Shown: one piece after another, positions 35,277 to 47,949 of the stretch | Layout of the letters: the number at the start of each line of letters is the position of its first letter | Numbering within the stretch: the first letter of the stretch is position 1 | Origin: Margaritispora aquatica | Taxonomy: Eukaryota > Ascomycota > Leotiomycetes > Helotiales > Discinellaceae | Direction: 5' to 3' | DNA length: 64,000 bases | Assembly (NCBI GenBank): GCA_007644065.1 | Contig: VJWN01000006.1 | Location: 558,001 to 622,000, forward strand | Notes under the pieces: model-generated | Database searches by the model: none | Seen by the model: the letters and a program-made list of their open reading frames with translations, nothing else | What the model was told of the DNA's origin: nothing | Translations under genes and position numbers: made by a program

Positions 35277-37800
35277 TTATGCATACCGCACACTCGGCTG
35301 CCATGCCATCGGAGGAGACTGTAACGGTACCCACCTCCCATTCTCCCAATAACCTTGTGAGGCTGCATTGGCATTGTGACCTCCCCAACCATTTCCAGGT
35401 TGAGTGTATCCCCGGGCGTAACCTGGAGGTGGGGCTAACGGCATATTCTTTCGTGCTTTCTTGATTCGTGACCGACGTCTGCAACTGTTGATACAACACG
35501 ATGCAATGATAAGGATCAAGAGACCACCGATACCAGCGGAAAGCCCTATAACTAAAGGCTTGTTCGAGTCAATCCAGCTGGTAATTTCCTTACCAACGCT
35601 AGAGCCTTGACACTGTCCGTTTGAACATCTACCGCCTCCTTGGCAGGAAGTGCCATCGACGAAGTTCTGTTGCATGGAGTAGCAGACATTGGCGCCAAAC
35701 TCGGGAGATGCACAGGATATCTGACACCCGGCAGACGAGCATGCATAGGTATCATTGCCTTGGGTATACGATCCCATCAAGGTCTTGCATTGCAGATCAC
35801 GGGATGTGCATTGGCCAGAAGCACAAGAAAGACTGCTGGAGCTGCCACAGGATGTTCCTAGTTATCATTAGCGAGTATTCTTTCGAAAACGGGAGTTGAG
35901 CTTACCATCTGGTGCAGTGGAATCTGCTGGGCATGTAGCATTTGTACCACTACATACTTCCTGAGGATCGCAGACTCCAGTACTAGCTCGGCAAACCGTG
36001 CCACTGCCAGAGAATTGACAAGATGGAGTACAGCAATCTTCGTTGCTTGGATCGCATACGGCTGAAGTCTTGAACTTGCAAGTGGTAGGATTACAACAAG
36101 CATTGTTACCACAGCTGGCTGTACCACCACAATCGCAATCCTCACCGGTCTCTACAATGCCATTACCACACTGACTTCCGGTAATAGTTGAGACGTCCTT
36201 GTTGGCTGCTAAACAGGAAGTCCTGACGTTATTCCTGCCAATAGCCGAGCAGATATTACCGATTGAGCAACGGGAAAATTTTGAAATGTTTGGTCCTGTG
36301 CTTGGATTCATGATGAATGCCCCACCAGCATCGCAAGAGCTTGAACTGAATGGGCAGCATTGCTGAGATGCAACAGTCTGGCCATCCGCACAAGTCGAGG
36401 TGGTACAATCGTGAACAGCTCCAAATGTGTGACCAGTCTCATGAGCAACGACCTGCCATTCAGTGCCAGTCCTGACAACTACGTTGGCTCCGCTGACTGT
36501 CTCGTTGCCTGTAGATGAAGTGGCGACCTGGGACGAAGAAACACACACTTGACCTAACCACGCTAACCCAACAGCGGATCCGGTGGCACATGTGCTCAAT
36601 AACGTCCAGTAGGCATTAGTATCCTTCTGTGTTCCTCTCCATGCCGAAAACAAATTGAGGCGGTCCTGAATACTGACTGACGGACTACATGCTACGTTCC
36701 AGGGAGTGGCAGTCTGTGGAGATGCAGGGCATGTGGCATCCACGAGAAAAAGGCTCTGTAGGCCGAGCGTGATATTGAAGCTATCCTCGTATACGACCGA
36801 TGCAGCATTGATCACAGAAATCACATTCAATCTGGCGTTTGCTGTCGAGTTAAAGGCAGAGATATAATTGCAATCAAGTGCCACTCCCACGAGTGCAACT
36901 CTCCGAGTAGAAGGGCAACCTTGAGTTGAGCCAATAGTCGTTGTCAAGTTAACACCTGCTGAGTTTCCACCTGTTTGTCCATCGATTTGTCGTCCAAAGA
37001 TACTCGATTTAGTGTAGGCCGAAGTCCATGTCGTATCTTCGCGCTTCAACATACCAGTATAGACCGGGTGGTCAGGTTGCATGTTGAAGCTCAGACGATC
37101 AGCTGAACATGATCGCTCGCTGCCCAAACCTCTTCTCAACTCGCCATGCATTCCGCCTTCGAAATCCTCGCTCAGATCCTGTGCAACATCCGAATCTCTC
37201 CAGACAACCATATACTCTCCAGTCTTCTCATCCAAGTGGGAATCTAGTGCGTGCTTCGTTTGCATGAAGTGGGTTCTAGTTTGAACATGGTGGTGATCGC
37301 CATCAACCCTGAATGCCCCCTCGAAGATAGGATTGTCGCCATCTTGATGCACGATGATTCTCGCCCATCCAACATTTGTCCATTCCGCGTCTGCATAGTG
37401 CTGTAACCACGCCTGGCCTCTGAATACACGAAATTCGGAGCGATTGATCGGTTCGGCCTTTAGTAATGTTCCGTCGACTGCAAGATGTTGTATCGTAGCT
37501 CCCTCCGCAATAACATCGTGGTTTGGCGCCAGTGTTAACCTTATTCTTTGCTTCCCACCATGCAGATCAAATGTGACGTCGAACTTCGATAACGCGTTTA
37601 TTCTTTGCGAGGGACTATTAACTTTGACATTCTCGACAACCGAAAGATATGTTAGGGGATTGCGCTCGTTTGAATGTGCTGTTGGACATCAAGTCAGCCT
37701 CCGGTGTCTCCGAACTTGTGAAGAATCACTCCTTACCATTAGATGAAGCATACAGACATGCGCCAACGAGGGCCGTCGCTATACTCCGTAGTATATACAT
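35277..37800 (-). CDS. ADAM-family transmembrane zinc metalloprotease
   Basis: Three exons, 37737-37800, 35906-37678 and 35277-35857, give 805 aa. A signal peptide is seen (MYILRSIATALVGACLYASS). A ~230-residue prodomain follows, then a reprolysin-type catalytic domain with the zinc site HETGHTFGAVHD. Next is a Cys-rich disintegrin domain (CGNGIVETGEDCDCGG onward, ending near CSGTNATCPAD) and a further Cys-rich region (GTSCGSSSSLSC...). A membrane helix (LVIGLSAGIGGLLILIIASCC) is followed by a basic stop (RRRSRIKK) and a Pro/Gly-rich cytosolic tail. All catalytic residues of HExxHxxGxxH are present. This is the domain order of the fungal ADAM proteins (ADM-B-like); a role in surface or secreted protein shedding is inferred from the family. 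Confidence 0.93.
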
Positions 37801-40800
37801 GATTCAAAGAATATAATTGAGAAAGAAGCCGTTGACAAGGACTTTTGCGCTCAAAAGAGCGAGTGTCGAGTAAGGCTCTCCTTTAGCACAGCATCAGCCA
37901 CTCGAATTCTCTTGTAATCCTCAGCCTCAGTATTATGGGATTATGACTGTTTTTAAAATCGACCAGCGAAACGAGCGAATGTCGTAAGATATTAGCGGGC
38001 TTTCTAGGAGGAAGTTCGAGGAGGAGGAGGGTGGAGGTGAGTGAGCGAGCGAGCGAGTGAGAGTGTAGTGTTGTTGTGAAGGTGAAGTTGATGAGATGCC
38101 GTCGTGATTCGAGGTTGGTACAATCGGGGAAGGGGGGCACTGGACAGGGACCGGCGGCAGCGTGCAATAGCGTATATCGGGTACAGTATGATTCTGTAGG
38201 CGCTGTCCGTTTAAGGTTGTCTTGACCGTTTCAAAGCCTGTACTGCCGGATTTTCGGATGAGATTCTAGCCTTCTACCAACTCGTTCTTTTCAAAAATTC
38301 TCGCAACAAATATGCGCGCAAACAATTCATGCACGACCAAGTAATCAATTGGCAGATGTTGAACGAGGATGATGACCTGTTACGTTATTCAGCCCTCGAA
38401 TATCGGAAGGATTTCTTTGTGAGATGGACGAGGTCAAAAGAGGCGCATAGCGTCAGTAAATACCTGGAAAGAAAGAAAGAAAGATACAATACGACACTAT
38501 ATGAGAGGCGACTCAGGTTCCACACTACACACGATTCCAACAACTAAGCTTATTTCTTGGAAGCTCCAGAAGACCCAGAAGTTCGAACGCTAAAGTTCTT
38601 CAATGCTCAGAGTTTCTCTTGGAAAATACACTTTCATCTGGACTTAAGCTGCCGGTCTATCCTGCATCCTGCACTGCACGACCCGATTTGCCATATCTCT
38701 CGATTCTCTGAGCATTCTATGGGGCCATCAAGCCGAAAGTCACTTTTTGACAGAACAAGTCAGACAACCGTGGGCGTGGCGGAGCATGTCCTCAAGGATG
38801 GGCGACGATGGCATCGGCCGAAGCCAAGCTGGATCCTAGAAGTGTTTCACTTTTCCCTGTCGCCTCTGATCATCTTTGGTCAAACCAACATTGATTTGCA
38901 GCTCGCGATGCTTCATGTCTACGGAGGTAGCTGGACAGTTCTCCGCGTTTCACGTTTCAGCTTACAGCTTGCAGCTTGATCATCAAACACATATTCAATC
39001 AGTATATATTTCGATACTCGGCTATCTCTAAACATAGCTAATGGTCCCCAAATATCTTGTGTGCAATCCCAACCTCGAACATCGTTATATCTTGGCTCGC
39101 TGCTCCAGTTCTCGGATCTCAAAGTCATTCTCCTTCAAAGAAACAATCAAGAACATACGCGTCCTTTCTTCCTTAACACCACCCAAATGCACAATCATCA
39201 CCATTTTTGCTGCACAGTCTCCCACTCCTACATGGTCACCGATGAAGCCGAACCAGTTAAGCACACCAAACTCCGAACCTGGCATTTAGCAACCTCCAAA
39301 TCACGCCCAACACGCCTACCGATTGGCCTTTCAAGACCAAGAAATGCCTCTTCTGTCATGCGAGGCTGCAAGACGACGCAAAGTTCAGTATTCTGTATGC
39401 TGTAGTGCCCGTCTTGGTGGTTCAGACATACTGCTGATATTTCGCCGAGGGGCTGTGCATTTCTGTATCCCCTCATTTTCTTCCTTCTTTTTGTTTGGCA
39501 TTCAGCAAATCTGGCCAGTCATAATCCTCTCATATGTTTGCTATGGAGTCCGAAGCCAGTGCTTCGGATCGATGGAGATATCGGTGTTAAGTCACTGTTC
39601 AGATCTCTCATGCATCGAAGTATTAGAGCATCCAGTGACAAGACACCAAGCTTCAAGTGCAAACCGCCTTTTAGTCCCCGCACTTGGCGCGTCGTCACAT
39701 CTGAGGCTCATCGGCTGGTGCATTTTGCCTTTCACTACCTATCCAATGTACTCCTCTATCACGAGAGACGGCAAAGCATGCAGGCCGCGAGCACGACAAG
39801 TGCTTCGAAATGGCGGTCACTTGGCTCGTGTCTGGGCTGGCCGCACCAGATTTACAATCTAGACTCACCAAACCATGTCTACTTCTTGGGACAACAAACT
39901 CGATTCATCGGCTGTCAAAGTCCGAAATCTAATTGTTATTGCCGAAGCTCGATGGCAAAGTCTTAGCATAAAGAGTCTGCCATTCAATCCCTTGTCTCGA
40001 ATATATGGAGCAGGGTGAATAGGCAATCCTACGAAATCGGCATTTAAAGCACACATTCACGATCATGACAAGGCTATATGGATTTCCTTATCCTCAAACT
40101 CACAATTAATAAAAAATATCACCACTGCCCGTTTTCAGGAGATCAGTGTCTAATTCAATCCAAGTCTAACTCCAACGAGTTTTCTCTAAACCCCTGAACA
40201 TAAACCCCAAGTCAACGACACCGCAATACAATACCCCTACTCAACTCCTTTATAATACGGTAATTTGGGATTAATTTAGGGTTTCGATTGAGATTTAGTA
40301 TACGAGTTTGTGAGGCTATGGGAATTCGTTACCCATGAGACCCGGGCGTCATTGGAACTGATATTGAATTCACACGTAATCATTAGGGATCGTCGATTTA
40401 GAGATTTGCCCCGGTCGATTAAACAGACAATCACTATCATGGATCCTCCTTTGTTGCACTCCACAGAACAAGTCTAAGCCTCCAAACTGAAGCTGGAGCG
40501 GACCACCTTCCCATCATCTCTGGTGGAGGAGATATGCAGTCTCGCTTAGAAGAAACAGTAGCTAGGTAGATCCGCGATGGAAGAAGCACTGCATCTTTTT
40601 TGTAAACCCCTGCGAAGCATCCCAACGCGCAGATTCCAAAGTCTCGACAAGTTGGCTATCATTCGTATGTTGGTGATTGCTGCTAGAGTTTCCAAACTAG
40701 ACGCCCTCGCGTTTTCGGCCGACCAAGTGCACTTCCTCACCTCCTCATTCATCACTGTACAGACTGGCCTCTAGCACATCTCAATACTCAACCTCTCTAG

Positions 40801-41558
40801 GTAGTTCTCATGACTCACAATTCACACACACACACACTCACCAAGTCACATATCTCTTCCCTCCTTCTCTTTCACGCCTTTGTCACACGCAGTAAATGGC
40901 ACGAGTCTCAGCAGTTGAATCGACGTTGAAAATCCCCCGAGATTCTGCATGATGAGATTGCAGCTCCTCCTCCAAGTACCAACCTCCAACGCCAGATAAC
41001 TCGTCTCCTTACTTTCCGACGCTCTCTTTGTATCAACTGTCCTGCGGACAAGGAGCATTTTTTCCTTCAAAGACGAAGAAAACATCGGTAGTAAATCGCG
41101 AAACGGAGACAGCACGAGAAACCTGCACTACAGATCTGCCTTACACACTTGCTTGAAAAGCGCTTAATGACCCTAACTACTACCTCCTTGCTGAGGTACC
41201 TAGCTCACTCCCTCTCCACCTTTCCCCTTCTACACTTCCACCAGGGCAGATGCAAGGAACGAAACGGTCCTCGACAGTGCAGTCCATCGAAATCCTAACG
41301 TCCCAAACGCAGTTTGCCCGTTGGGATTGCAGCAAAGGTAAGGTAACGTCCTCAAAAAGTCAAGCTGAGGAAGACTACACAACTCGCTCGCTCCCATCAA
41401 TTAATTACAAGAATCCTAGTCAGTCACCCAAGCACTCACTCACTCATCCATCCACACCCCAGAAATGCACCTCCCAAGTCTGATCCTCACCCTGTTCACC
41501 TCTCGCCCTTCATAGAATTGCACTTGCGATACCGCTTACCTAGTTCCCACAATGAACA

Positions 41559-41585
41559 AGCAAACAAACAAACAAACAAACAAAC
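41559..41585. repeat. Microsatellite (CAAA)n
   Basis: Six to seven tandem CAAA units are seen directly. Confidence 0.9.
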
Positions 41586-41726
41586 GTAGGTATTCTCTTA
41601 CCTAATACCGTCCGTCACACTCGAGATATCGTTTTGCAGGTTAACCATCCACTCGATCGGAAAGAACACTGGCTGGATCTATGGCGAGAGAGGAGGGGGG
41701 GGAGAGCTCATCTCAATACTCAATAG

Positions 41727-41747
41727 CTACCTACCTACCTACCTACA
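41727..41747. repeat. Microsatellite (CTAC)n
   Basis: Five tandem CTAC units are seen directly; the same motif recurs at 45846-45873. Confidence 0.9.
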
Positions 41748-41956
41748 ATGCAAGACAACTACCACACGCCTCTCCCTCTCTACGAAGCACACTCTTCATA
41801 CATCATCACCGCGCTACATCGTGCTACACTCATCAACAGCGACAATTCCAGTTCCAATCTCAATACTACGACAACTGTTGCACTTCAAACGACGTAAGCC
41901 TGGAGTTCCGTTTGGACATCGAGGTCGGTCTTGCGCTCGCAGAGTAGGCCCTTATG

Positions 41957-41958
41957 CA

Positions 41959-41990
<32 letters not shown>
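41957..41990. repeat. Microsatellite (CATA)n
   Basis: About eight tandem CATA units are seen directly, followed by (GA)n and (GC)n tracts at 42007-42035. Confidence 0.9.
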
Positions 41991-42331
41991 GATCACAGAA
42001 ACAAGGAGGGAGAGAGAGAGAGAGAGCGCGCGCGTGTGAGTCTGGTCACGAAAGCCACAAACTATCACAAACAACGTAGTGCCTACACGAGGTATTTTCA
42101 AATGTTTATTTGTGTGTTCAGAAGCGTTAGGGTAGGCATAGCATACAAACACACGACCGACCCAGACATCGGCGATTCCAAAACCCCCGAATCAAAGTCA
42201 ACCTACCAACCTGCCTACCAAAGCACCAATATACTCATTCATCACCCACGCAGATCGTAACCTGCGGTAACCCAAAATCTCTTCACGCCCCAATTTGTCT
42301 TCGCTTTCTGTCATCTCTATGTACAATTATC

Positions 42332-44666
42332 TCACTTCTTCAGTCTTGACTCCTTTACAGTCTCGATGATCTTATCCACAACACTTGGGTCGGAGAGCTA
42401 AAGCACTCGTCAGTAAATAGTTTCGTCTCAAGTACAGTATAGGGACTCACAGTCGAAGTATCACCAAGCTGGTCCTCCTCACCAGCAAGAATCTTCCTCA
42501 AAATACGGCGCATGATCTTGCCACTTCTCGTCTTGGGCAGATCGGGAACAACAAAGATAGCCTTGGGAGCAGCAAAGGGACCAATACTTTTCCGAACTTG
42601 AAGGATGAGGTCTTTCCTCAGTTGGTCAGTGACCTCATTTCCGTCCTTGATGGCGACAAATGCATTGACTGCTTGACCGGTGAGCTCATCGTTAATACCA
42701 ACAACGGCAGCTTCGGCAACAGCGTGGTGCTCGATAAGAGCAGCCTCGATTTCTGCGGTGGACAAACGATGACCACTGACGTTGACGACATCGTCGACAC
42801 GGCCTCGGATCCAGTAGTATCCCTCGTGATCGCGGCCAGCACCATCACCCGTGAACTATACCATGTTAGAAAAAGGTAGCAGTAACCAGGTATTTACTCA
42901 CGTAGTATCCCTTGTAGACATTCAGATATGTTTCCATATATCTCTTATGTGCTCCCCAAACTGTGCGAGCCATACTTGGCCATGGCTGCTTGAATGCCAA
43001 GACACCCTCGACATCGTTTCCGTGAATTTCTTCTCCAGATACAGGGTCGATGATTGCAGGCTCGATTCCGAAGAAAGGCAGCGATGCACTACCTGGCTTG
43101 GTAGGCGTAACACCAGCAAGAGGAGTGATAACATGAGATCCGGTCTCAGTTTGCCAGTATGTCTAAAATTTGTTAGTGAAATTGAATATTTTAGTCAGGA
43201 TCGAATCTTACGTCAACAACGTGAGCTTCCTCCTTTCCGACAGTCTCAAAGTACCACTTCCAAACCTCGGCAGCGATGGGCTCACCAACAGATCCTAAGA
43301 CTCTCAGGTGCTTCATTTGGTGCTTGACATGCTGGTCACCCGCACGCTTGAGAAGTCTCAAAGCGGTAGGTGCAACATAAAATTGTGTAACCTCATGCTT
43401 CTCAATGACATCCCAATATCTCGAGAAGTTAGGGTATGCTGGAGTTCCCTCAAATACCACCGTTGCAACACCCAGTAAAAGTGGAGCGTAAACAACATAA
43501 GTGTGACCAGTAATCCATCCCACATCACCTCCACAAAAGAACTTATCCGAGTCGTGAATATCGAAGACGTATTTGCCAGTAGCTGCGGCTCCCAGGAGAT
43601 ATCCTGCAGTAGAGTGCATAACACCCTTTGGCTTGCCGGTGGAACCACTGGTATAAAGGAGGAAAAGTGGATCTTCCGAGTTCATTGGCTCGGGGGCAAT
43701 GTATGCAGGCCACTTCTCAACTTCCTCGTGCCACCACCAATCACGGCCCTTTGTCCATGGAACCTCGGAGCCCGTACGCTTGTAAACCAAGCAGTGTGTA
43801 ACATCGGGGCATTGTTTAAGAGCATCATCCACAATCTTCTTTGTGCCAATCAACTTTCCTCCTCGCTTACCCTCGTCCGTGGTAATAACAACCTTTGACT
43901 GAGCATCAATAACACGATCGCGAAGAGAATCGGAGGAGAAACCAGCGAAGACGACTGAGTGAACAGCGCCAATACGGGCACAAGCGAGGAACGCAATGAC
44001 TGCTTCTGGAATCATAGGAAGGTAGATAGCCACTGTGTCACCCTTCTTGACGCCCATCTGCTTCAGAACTTGGGCAGTTTTGCAAACTTGCCTCAAGAGC
44101 TCTCCATATGTGAGGGTCCGTCCATCCTCAGCCTCGTCGGCTTCGTAGATGATAGCTGGCTTGTCTGGGTTCTTGAAAGCATGGCGATCGACGCAATTGT
44201 ATGAGGCGTTTAATCGACCCTCCAAGAACCATGCATTATCACCATGTTCGAAGGATCCAGCATGAACAGTCTGGAAGTCCCGTTCCCATGTGAGCAGATC
44301 GCGTGCCATCTTGCCCCAGAACTTGTCGGGTTCGGTGATCGACTCCTTGTACATGGTTCGGTACTCCTCCATCCCTAGACGAGAGTTAGTGTTGCGAAAA
44401 CCAAAACATAGTTCGGACACTTACCACTGATATGAGGTTTGCTCGGATGTTCTGTAACATGGTCAATTGAGTTCGGATTTCTTGGGTAAAAAGCTTGACA
44501 AGTAAAATGGGGTGCTCACTGGCAAACATCTTTTGTGGTGGGTCTGCAAATAGTCAGTATCTTCATATTCTCTCAAAGCTTAGCAGAAGCACTCACGGAA
44601 TGTATCGACCTCGTGGGCCTCCGCTACAACGGGGCCCGAACTTGGCTTGACATCTCCTTCAGACAT
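42332..44666 (-). CDS. facA: Acetyl-CoA synthetase
   Basis: Seven exons: 44597-44666, 44520-44543 (24 nt), 44425-44451 (27 nt), 43212-44374, 42902-43162, 42451-42855 and 42332-42397, giving 671 aa, the family's normal length. The start [23 protein letters not shown] matches fungal ACS. Adenylation-enzyme motifs are complete: [15 protein letters not shown] (phosphate loop), [22 protein letters not shown] (hinge) and [10 protein letters not shown] with the catalytic, acetylatable Lys. It converts acetate, ATP and CoA to acetyl-CoA, feeding the glyoxylate and lipid pathways; cytosolic in fungi. The two tiny exons near the 5' end are a real splice feature, since both are needed for [19 protein letters not shown] continuity. 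It is embedded in microsatellite-rich DNA on both sides. Confidence 0.95.
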
Positions 44667-45269
44667 ATTTGCGGAACTTTTGCGTATGTCTAAATTTGCA
44701 GTCTTTTGTTTGTTGACGTTGGACTTGGGAGGTATGCGGGGTATTTGTACTGGGTCCAATTCAAATCAACACCAGTCGCAACGATGCAATCGCTAATCCG
44801 GTCCAGAGCCCCGCCAGTGAGGGGTCGCACGATGACAAGCTTTTGGGAAGAGCTGGAAAAACAGAGGGGTATCTTGATTGTTTTTTTTTAGTTCATGGGA
44901 GAGTGTAGGAGCGTATGTGTAAAGAATAGGAAAGGAACAATGTTTTTCGAAGGGAGGGAAAACGGAAAGATATGTTTCCAACAATGTTCCTCGGGGCAAT
45001 GGACTTTTCATTTGGATCACAATTCACGGAGCTTGACCCCAGCATGTTAAAACCCCGGCTATGGAATTGACAGCTAATGATTGGCTGTACACAACATCAT
45101 CCTTCAATCCGAGAATCAAGGGTGGTTTCTGATGGGCGAAGAATGAGTGTTCCCACCTTAGAATTCACTTACCTAACCTACCTAACCTACCTATGAGCGT
45201 GTAGTAACGTGTGACTTGCAGAGAGAAAGAGTGGCGGAAGAGCACGGAGGGGTTCATCGTAGTCGTAGT

Positions 45270-45284
45270 GGGGGGGGGGGGGGG
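45270..45284. repeat. Poly-G run (15 G)
   Basis: Fifteen uninterrupted G on the plus strand are seen directly, next to a GGTTGGACT minisatellite. Confidence 0.9.
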
Positions 45285-45334
45285 AAATGATCCGACATTG
45301 GAAGCAGGAACAGAAGAGTTGTGTTTTGTCTTGG

Positions 45335-45379
45335 GTTGGACTGGTTGGACTGGTTGGACTGGTTGGATTGGTTGGATTG
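45335..45379. repeat. 9-bp minisatellite (GGTTGGACT/GGTTGGATT)n
   Basis: Five tandem 9-bp units, the last two with C to T changes, are seen directly. The plus strand is rich in GG pairs, so G-quadruplex formation with the neighbouring G run is conceivable. Confidence 0.85.
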
Positions 45380-45550
45380 ACTGGTCTGGGCATACGACAA
45401 CGATTTGCATATATCTGATGCAACCTCCAGAGAGGAAGTGTCTCGGTCCAGAACCTGGGGCATGGGGAAAGGATGGATGGAAGGAGGGGAAAAGTCATAG
45501 CTCGAAGTTCAAAGATATTAACAAAAGTACAAGTTTTTGTCAAAGTCCCC

Positions 45551-45589
<39 letters not shown>
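45551..45589. repeat. Microsatellite (ATCA)n
   Basis: About nine tandem ATCA units, followed by (CACAAT)n at 45602-45622, are seen directly. Confidence 0.9.
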
Positions 45590-45712
45590 TTGGGAATTTG
45601 GCACAATCACAATCACAATCAATATTTGAAATTGTTCTCCCAATTCTGAATTGTCCAACAGCGGCATCGGAATGATTAAAGATAACTAAGGTAACTGATT
45701 TATCCGGCCGGT

Positions 45713-45737
45713 CATGCCTCATGCCTCATGCCTCATG
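45713..45737. repeat. 7-bp tandem repeat (CATGCCT)n
   Basis: Three to four units are seen directly. Confidence 0.85.
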
Positions 45738-45845
45738 GCTTACTGAGGCTGTTTTATGTGCCTTCCGTTCTGTTCTGTACCTCCCCCTCCGTACTGAGGA
45801 AGAGGAAAGAGTACACACACACATAGACGGAAAGGGAAAGAGGGG

Positions 45846-45893
45846 ACCTACCTACCTACCTACCTACCTACCTCTGCACCTGCACCTGCACCT
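45846..45893. repeat. Compound repeat (CCTA)n then (CTGCAC)n
   Basis: About seven CCTA units pass into three CTGCAC units. Confidence 0.85.
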
Positions 45894-46269
45894 GGACACC
45901 TGCAGCCTCATTTTTGACCCCGCCATCCGCCCTCGCACATTGCACATCCAGCCACGCAGCCTTCTCGGATCCCTGCATCGGCGAGATCAGCCAATAATCC
46001 ACGATGAATCCCAAACCGGCTCCTTCCCAATTCCCAATCGTCTCGGATGGACTCCCGAGGATCGAATTCACCACGGTCTCAGGCAGGCAGGCAGGAGAGG
46101 ACGCACGGCTGAAAACAAGATGCGAAGAGTCGACTGTTTGTTCGTACGAGAATGAAGGAACTTTCTTTTCGCCCGTTCTTTCGGGAACCGAGGTTGCGAT
46201 GGATTCCATGGTTGTTTCCCCAGATTTCGACAAATTTGCCACTCATTCCACATTCTACGATAAGGTAGT

Positions 46270-46308
46270 TTGTTCGTTCGTTCGTTCGTTCGTTCGTTCG
46301 TTCGTTCT
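46270..46308. repeat. Microsatellite (TTCG)n
   Basis: About nine tandem TTCG units are seen directly. Confidence 0.9.
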
Positions 46309-46982
46309 AGCTGGGACATCCTTCCGAAAACTACTCTTCTTACCTTGGGAAGGAAGATGTGAATGTCCCGGCGTTGAAACATGCCGAATACCGAGATCAA
46401 TCTTCCACGATTCCGAGTTGTAACTTAGTCGGGAGACCTTAGGTAAGTAAGTACCTTAAGTATTCCAGATTTGAAAGCACCTGATGCTCGGCTACATTCC
46501 GAGTAGGTCGGTATCGATTGTTTTACACAGTATCAGTTATGTATGAATGATTCAAAAAGAACGTTACATAGGTAAGTAGTCTTACTGCCTAGTGGAAAGT
46601 GTCTGCACTGCGGATAAAGTAGTTAATATGTCCGTATGAATGCATTTAGAACCAACAAAGTTGGTTATTTCCTTCCTCTTAATCTCAATCTCAATCTCAA
46701 TCTCTACTAATCCCATGGTTCATTATACCTTGGGAGAATGTTACTAATGTGATGTATGTGTTTTTGGCGCAATGGAAGGTTAGGGATCAGTTGCAACATA
46801 CGATACCCTAACTTGCAGTACAAGAGACTCCAAAAATGACCTAGTGTAGGACAATTGTTTCTTATACACTTCGGAATAGCTTTTCACGCCAACCATACCC
46901 AATATCTTACATCCAACATCTTACTACAAAATTCCTGCATATCACATCACCCACTCACTTCCCAACTCACCCACTCACTCAC

Positions 46983-47566
46983 TCAACTACCAACACCACT
47001 CCCCTCACCATATCCCATCTCCCTCCTCATCTGCTTTCCACCACCATCACCTCCTTCGCCAACCTCCCCACTATTTCCCACCGTCTCCCCACCAAACCCA
47101 TGCTCGGAAATAGCCTCGCCATACCGGATATTCTCCGCCGTTTTGGCACCACGTTCCGCTTTCTCTTTTGCGGCGAGGGTTTGGGCATCGGTTGGTTGGG
47201 TGGATGACGGGTCTGTTTGTGAGAGGGTGAGTGAGTGAGTGTTGTGTGCAGAGGGGGAGGGAGGAAGGGTATGGGAGAAGAGGTAGTGGTGTTAGTTGTA
47301 GAGGAAGGGGAGAGGACCACGAACCAGAAAACGTCCCGCTAGATTTCGCGGGCCCTTCGACGAATGTCGTTTGTGCTTCATACCTATTCCCCATCAGACA
47401 TCAGACAATAGGCATTAACCAGTAAAGCCACTCTGCCACCTCACCAAAAACACCAAGTTCCAAGTTCAAACTTCGAAAGCAGAAGAAATAGGCGAGGAAT
47501 CACTAACTGCGTATTCTCCCCACCAGGAGCCGTGTCCATCAACTTGGTGTTCGTCGCTTCCGTCAT
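46983..47566 (-). CDS. Small conserved-looking fungal protein, 115 aa
   Basis: Three exons, 47508-47566, 47325-47383 and 46983-47212, with phases that close exactly. The start is MTEATNTKLMDTAPGGENTQ, continuing YEAQTTFVEGPAKSSGTFS, then a charged helix (AAKEKAERGAKTAENIRYGEAISE) and a Gly/Glu-rich tail. Two of its donors are non-optimal (GTTAGT and GTTCGT). There is no transmembrane segment or known domain. It is soluble, hydrophilic and probably partly disordered. I cannot assign a function; the clean three-exon closure is the main evidence that it is a gene. It is convergent with no neighbour and lies 383 bp past the stop of the Phe-tRNA synthetase gene on the same strand. Confidence 0.65.
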
Positions 47567-47949
47567 ACTGGGATTCGTCTTGATGTGAAGTTTCGACAAT
47601 AATGAGTTTGATGCAATAATGGGACTTGGGAAGATGAGCTGAGATGTTTGTTTACGTGCTCATGAGTTACGCTATGGTGGTGGTGGGGCTCTAGGTCCAA
47701 AAATGGATGACGTATGGAGGGGTGAGGGTGAGCTCAGCACTTGCTACCTATGAGCTAGCTTGCATTGTACCTGTGCCGCTCGATTTGAAGATCGAAGCTA
47801 CTAAGGTAGTGTCATTGATATGATTGCCCTGAAATTCGAAAAGACAAGCATGTGAAGGAAAATGAGAGTGGTACATTTTTCGATTGGGTATTTTGATACA
47901 ACATTCATCCTACAAGATCTTACACATCTTACATCTCATAGCCCACCCA

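Larger units (their letters stand above)
37801..42331. other. 4.5 kb gene-poor, repeat-bearing region
   Basis: No gene could be supported. Many open frames of 60-180 codons occur (longest 39323-39862, plus) without motifs or start-context support. The right half (40.8-42.1 kb) carries several microsatellites and CT/CA-rich tracts, listed below. It is probably intergenic, including the far 3' flank of acetyl-CoA synthetase and the upstream region of the ADAM gene. Confidence 0.45.
44667..46982. other. Microsatellite-rich intergenic region
   Basis: About 2.3 kb upstream of facA. No gene is supported; long frames here (45211-45675 and 45721-46155) arise from repeats. It contains a G15 run and at least eight short tandem repeats. 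Confidence 0.5.

Noticed and set aside
37883..38167. 94-codon minus-strand frame upstream of the ADAM gene
   Set aside because: Low-complexity Ser/Leu-rich, with no motif or splice support.
39323..39862. 179-codon plus-strand frame in the long spacer
   Set aside because: Composition is not protein-like and overlaps other equally long frames; no recognisable domain.
45211..45675. 154-codon frame with Gly/Trp repeats
   Set aside because: Generated by the G run and the GGTTGGACT and ATCA microsatellites.
46004..46423. 139-codon plus-strand frame containing repeated FVRSFVRS
   Set aside because: Created by the TTCG microsatellite.
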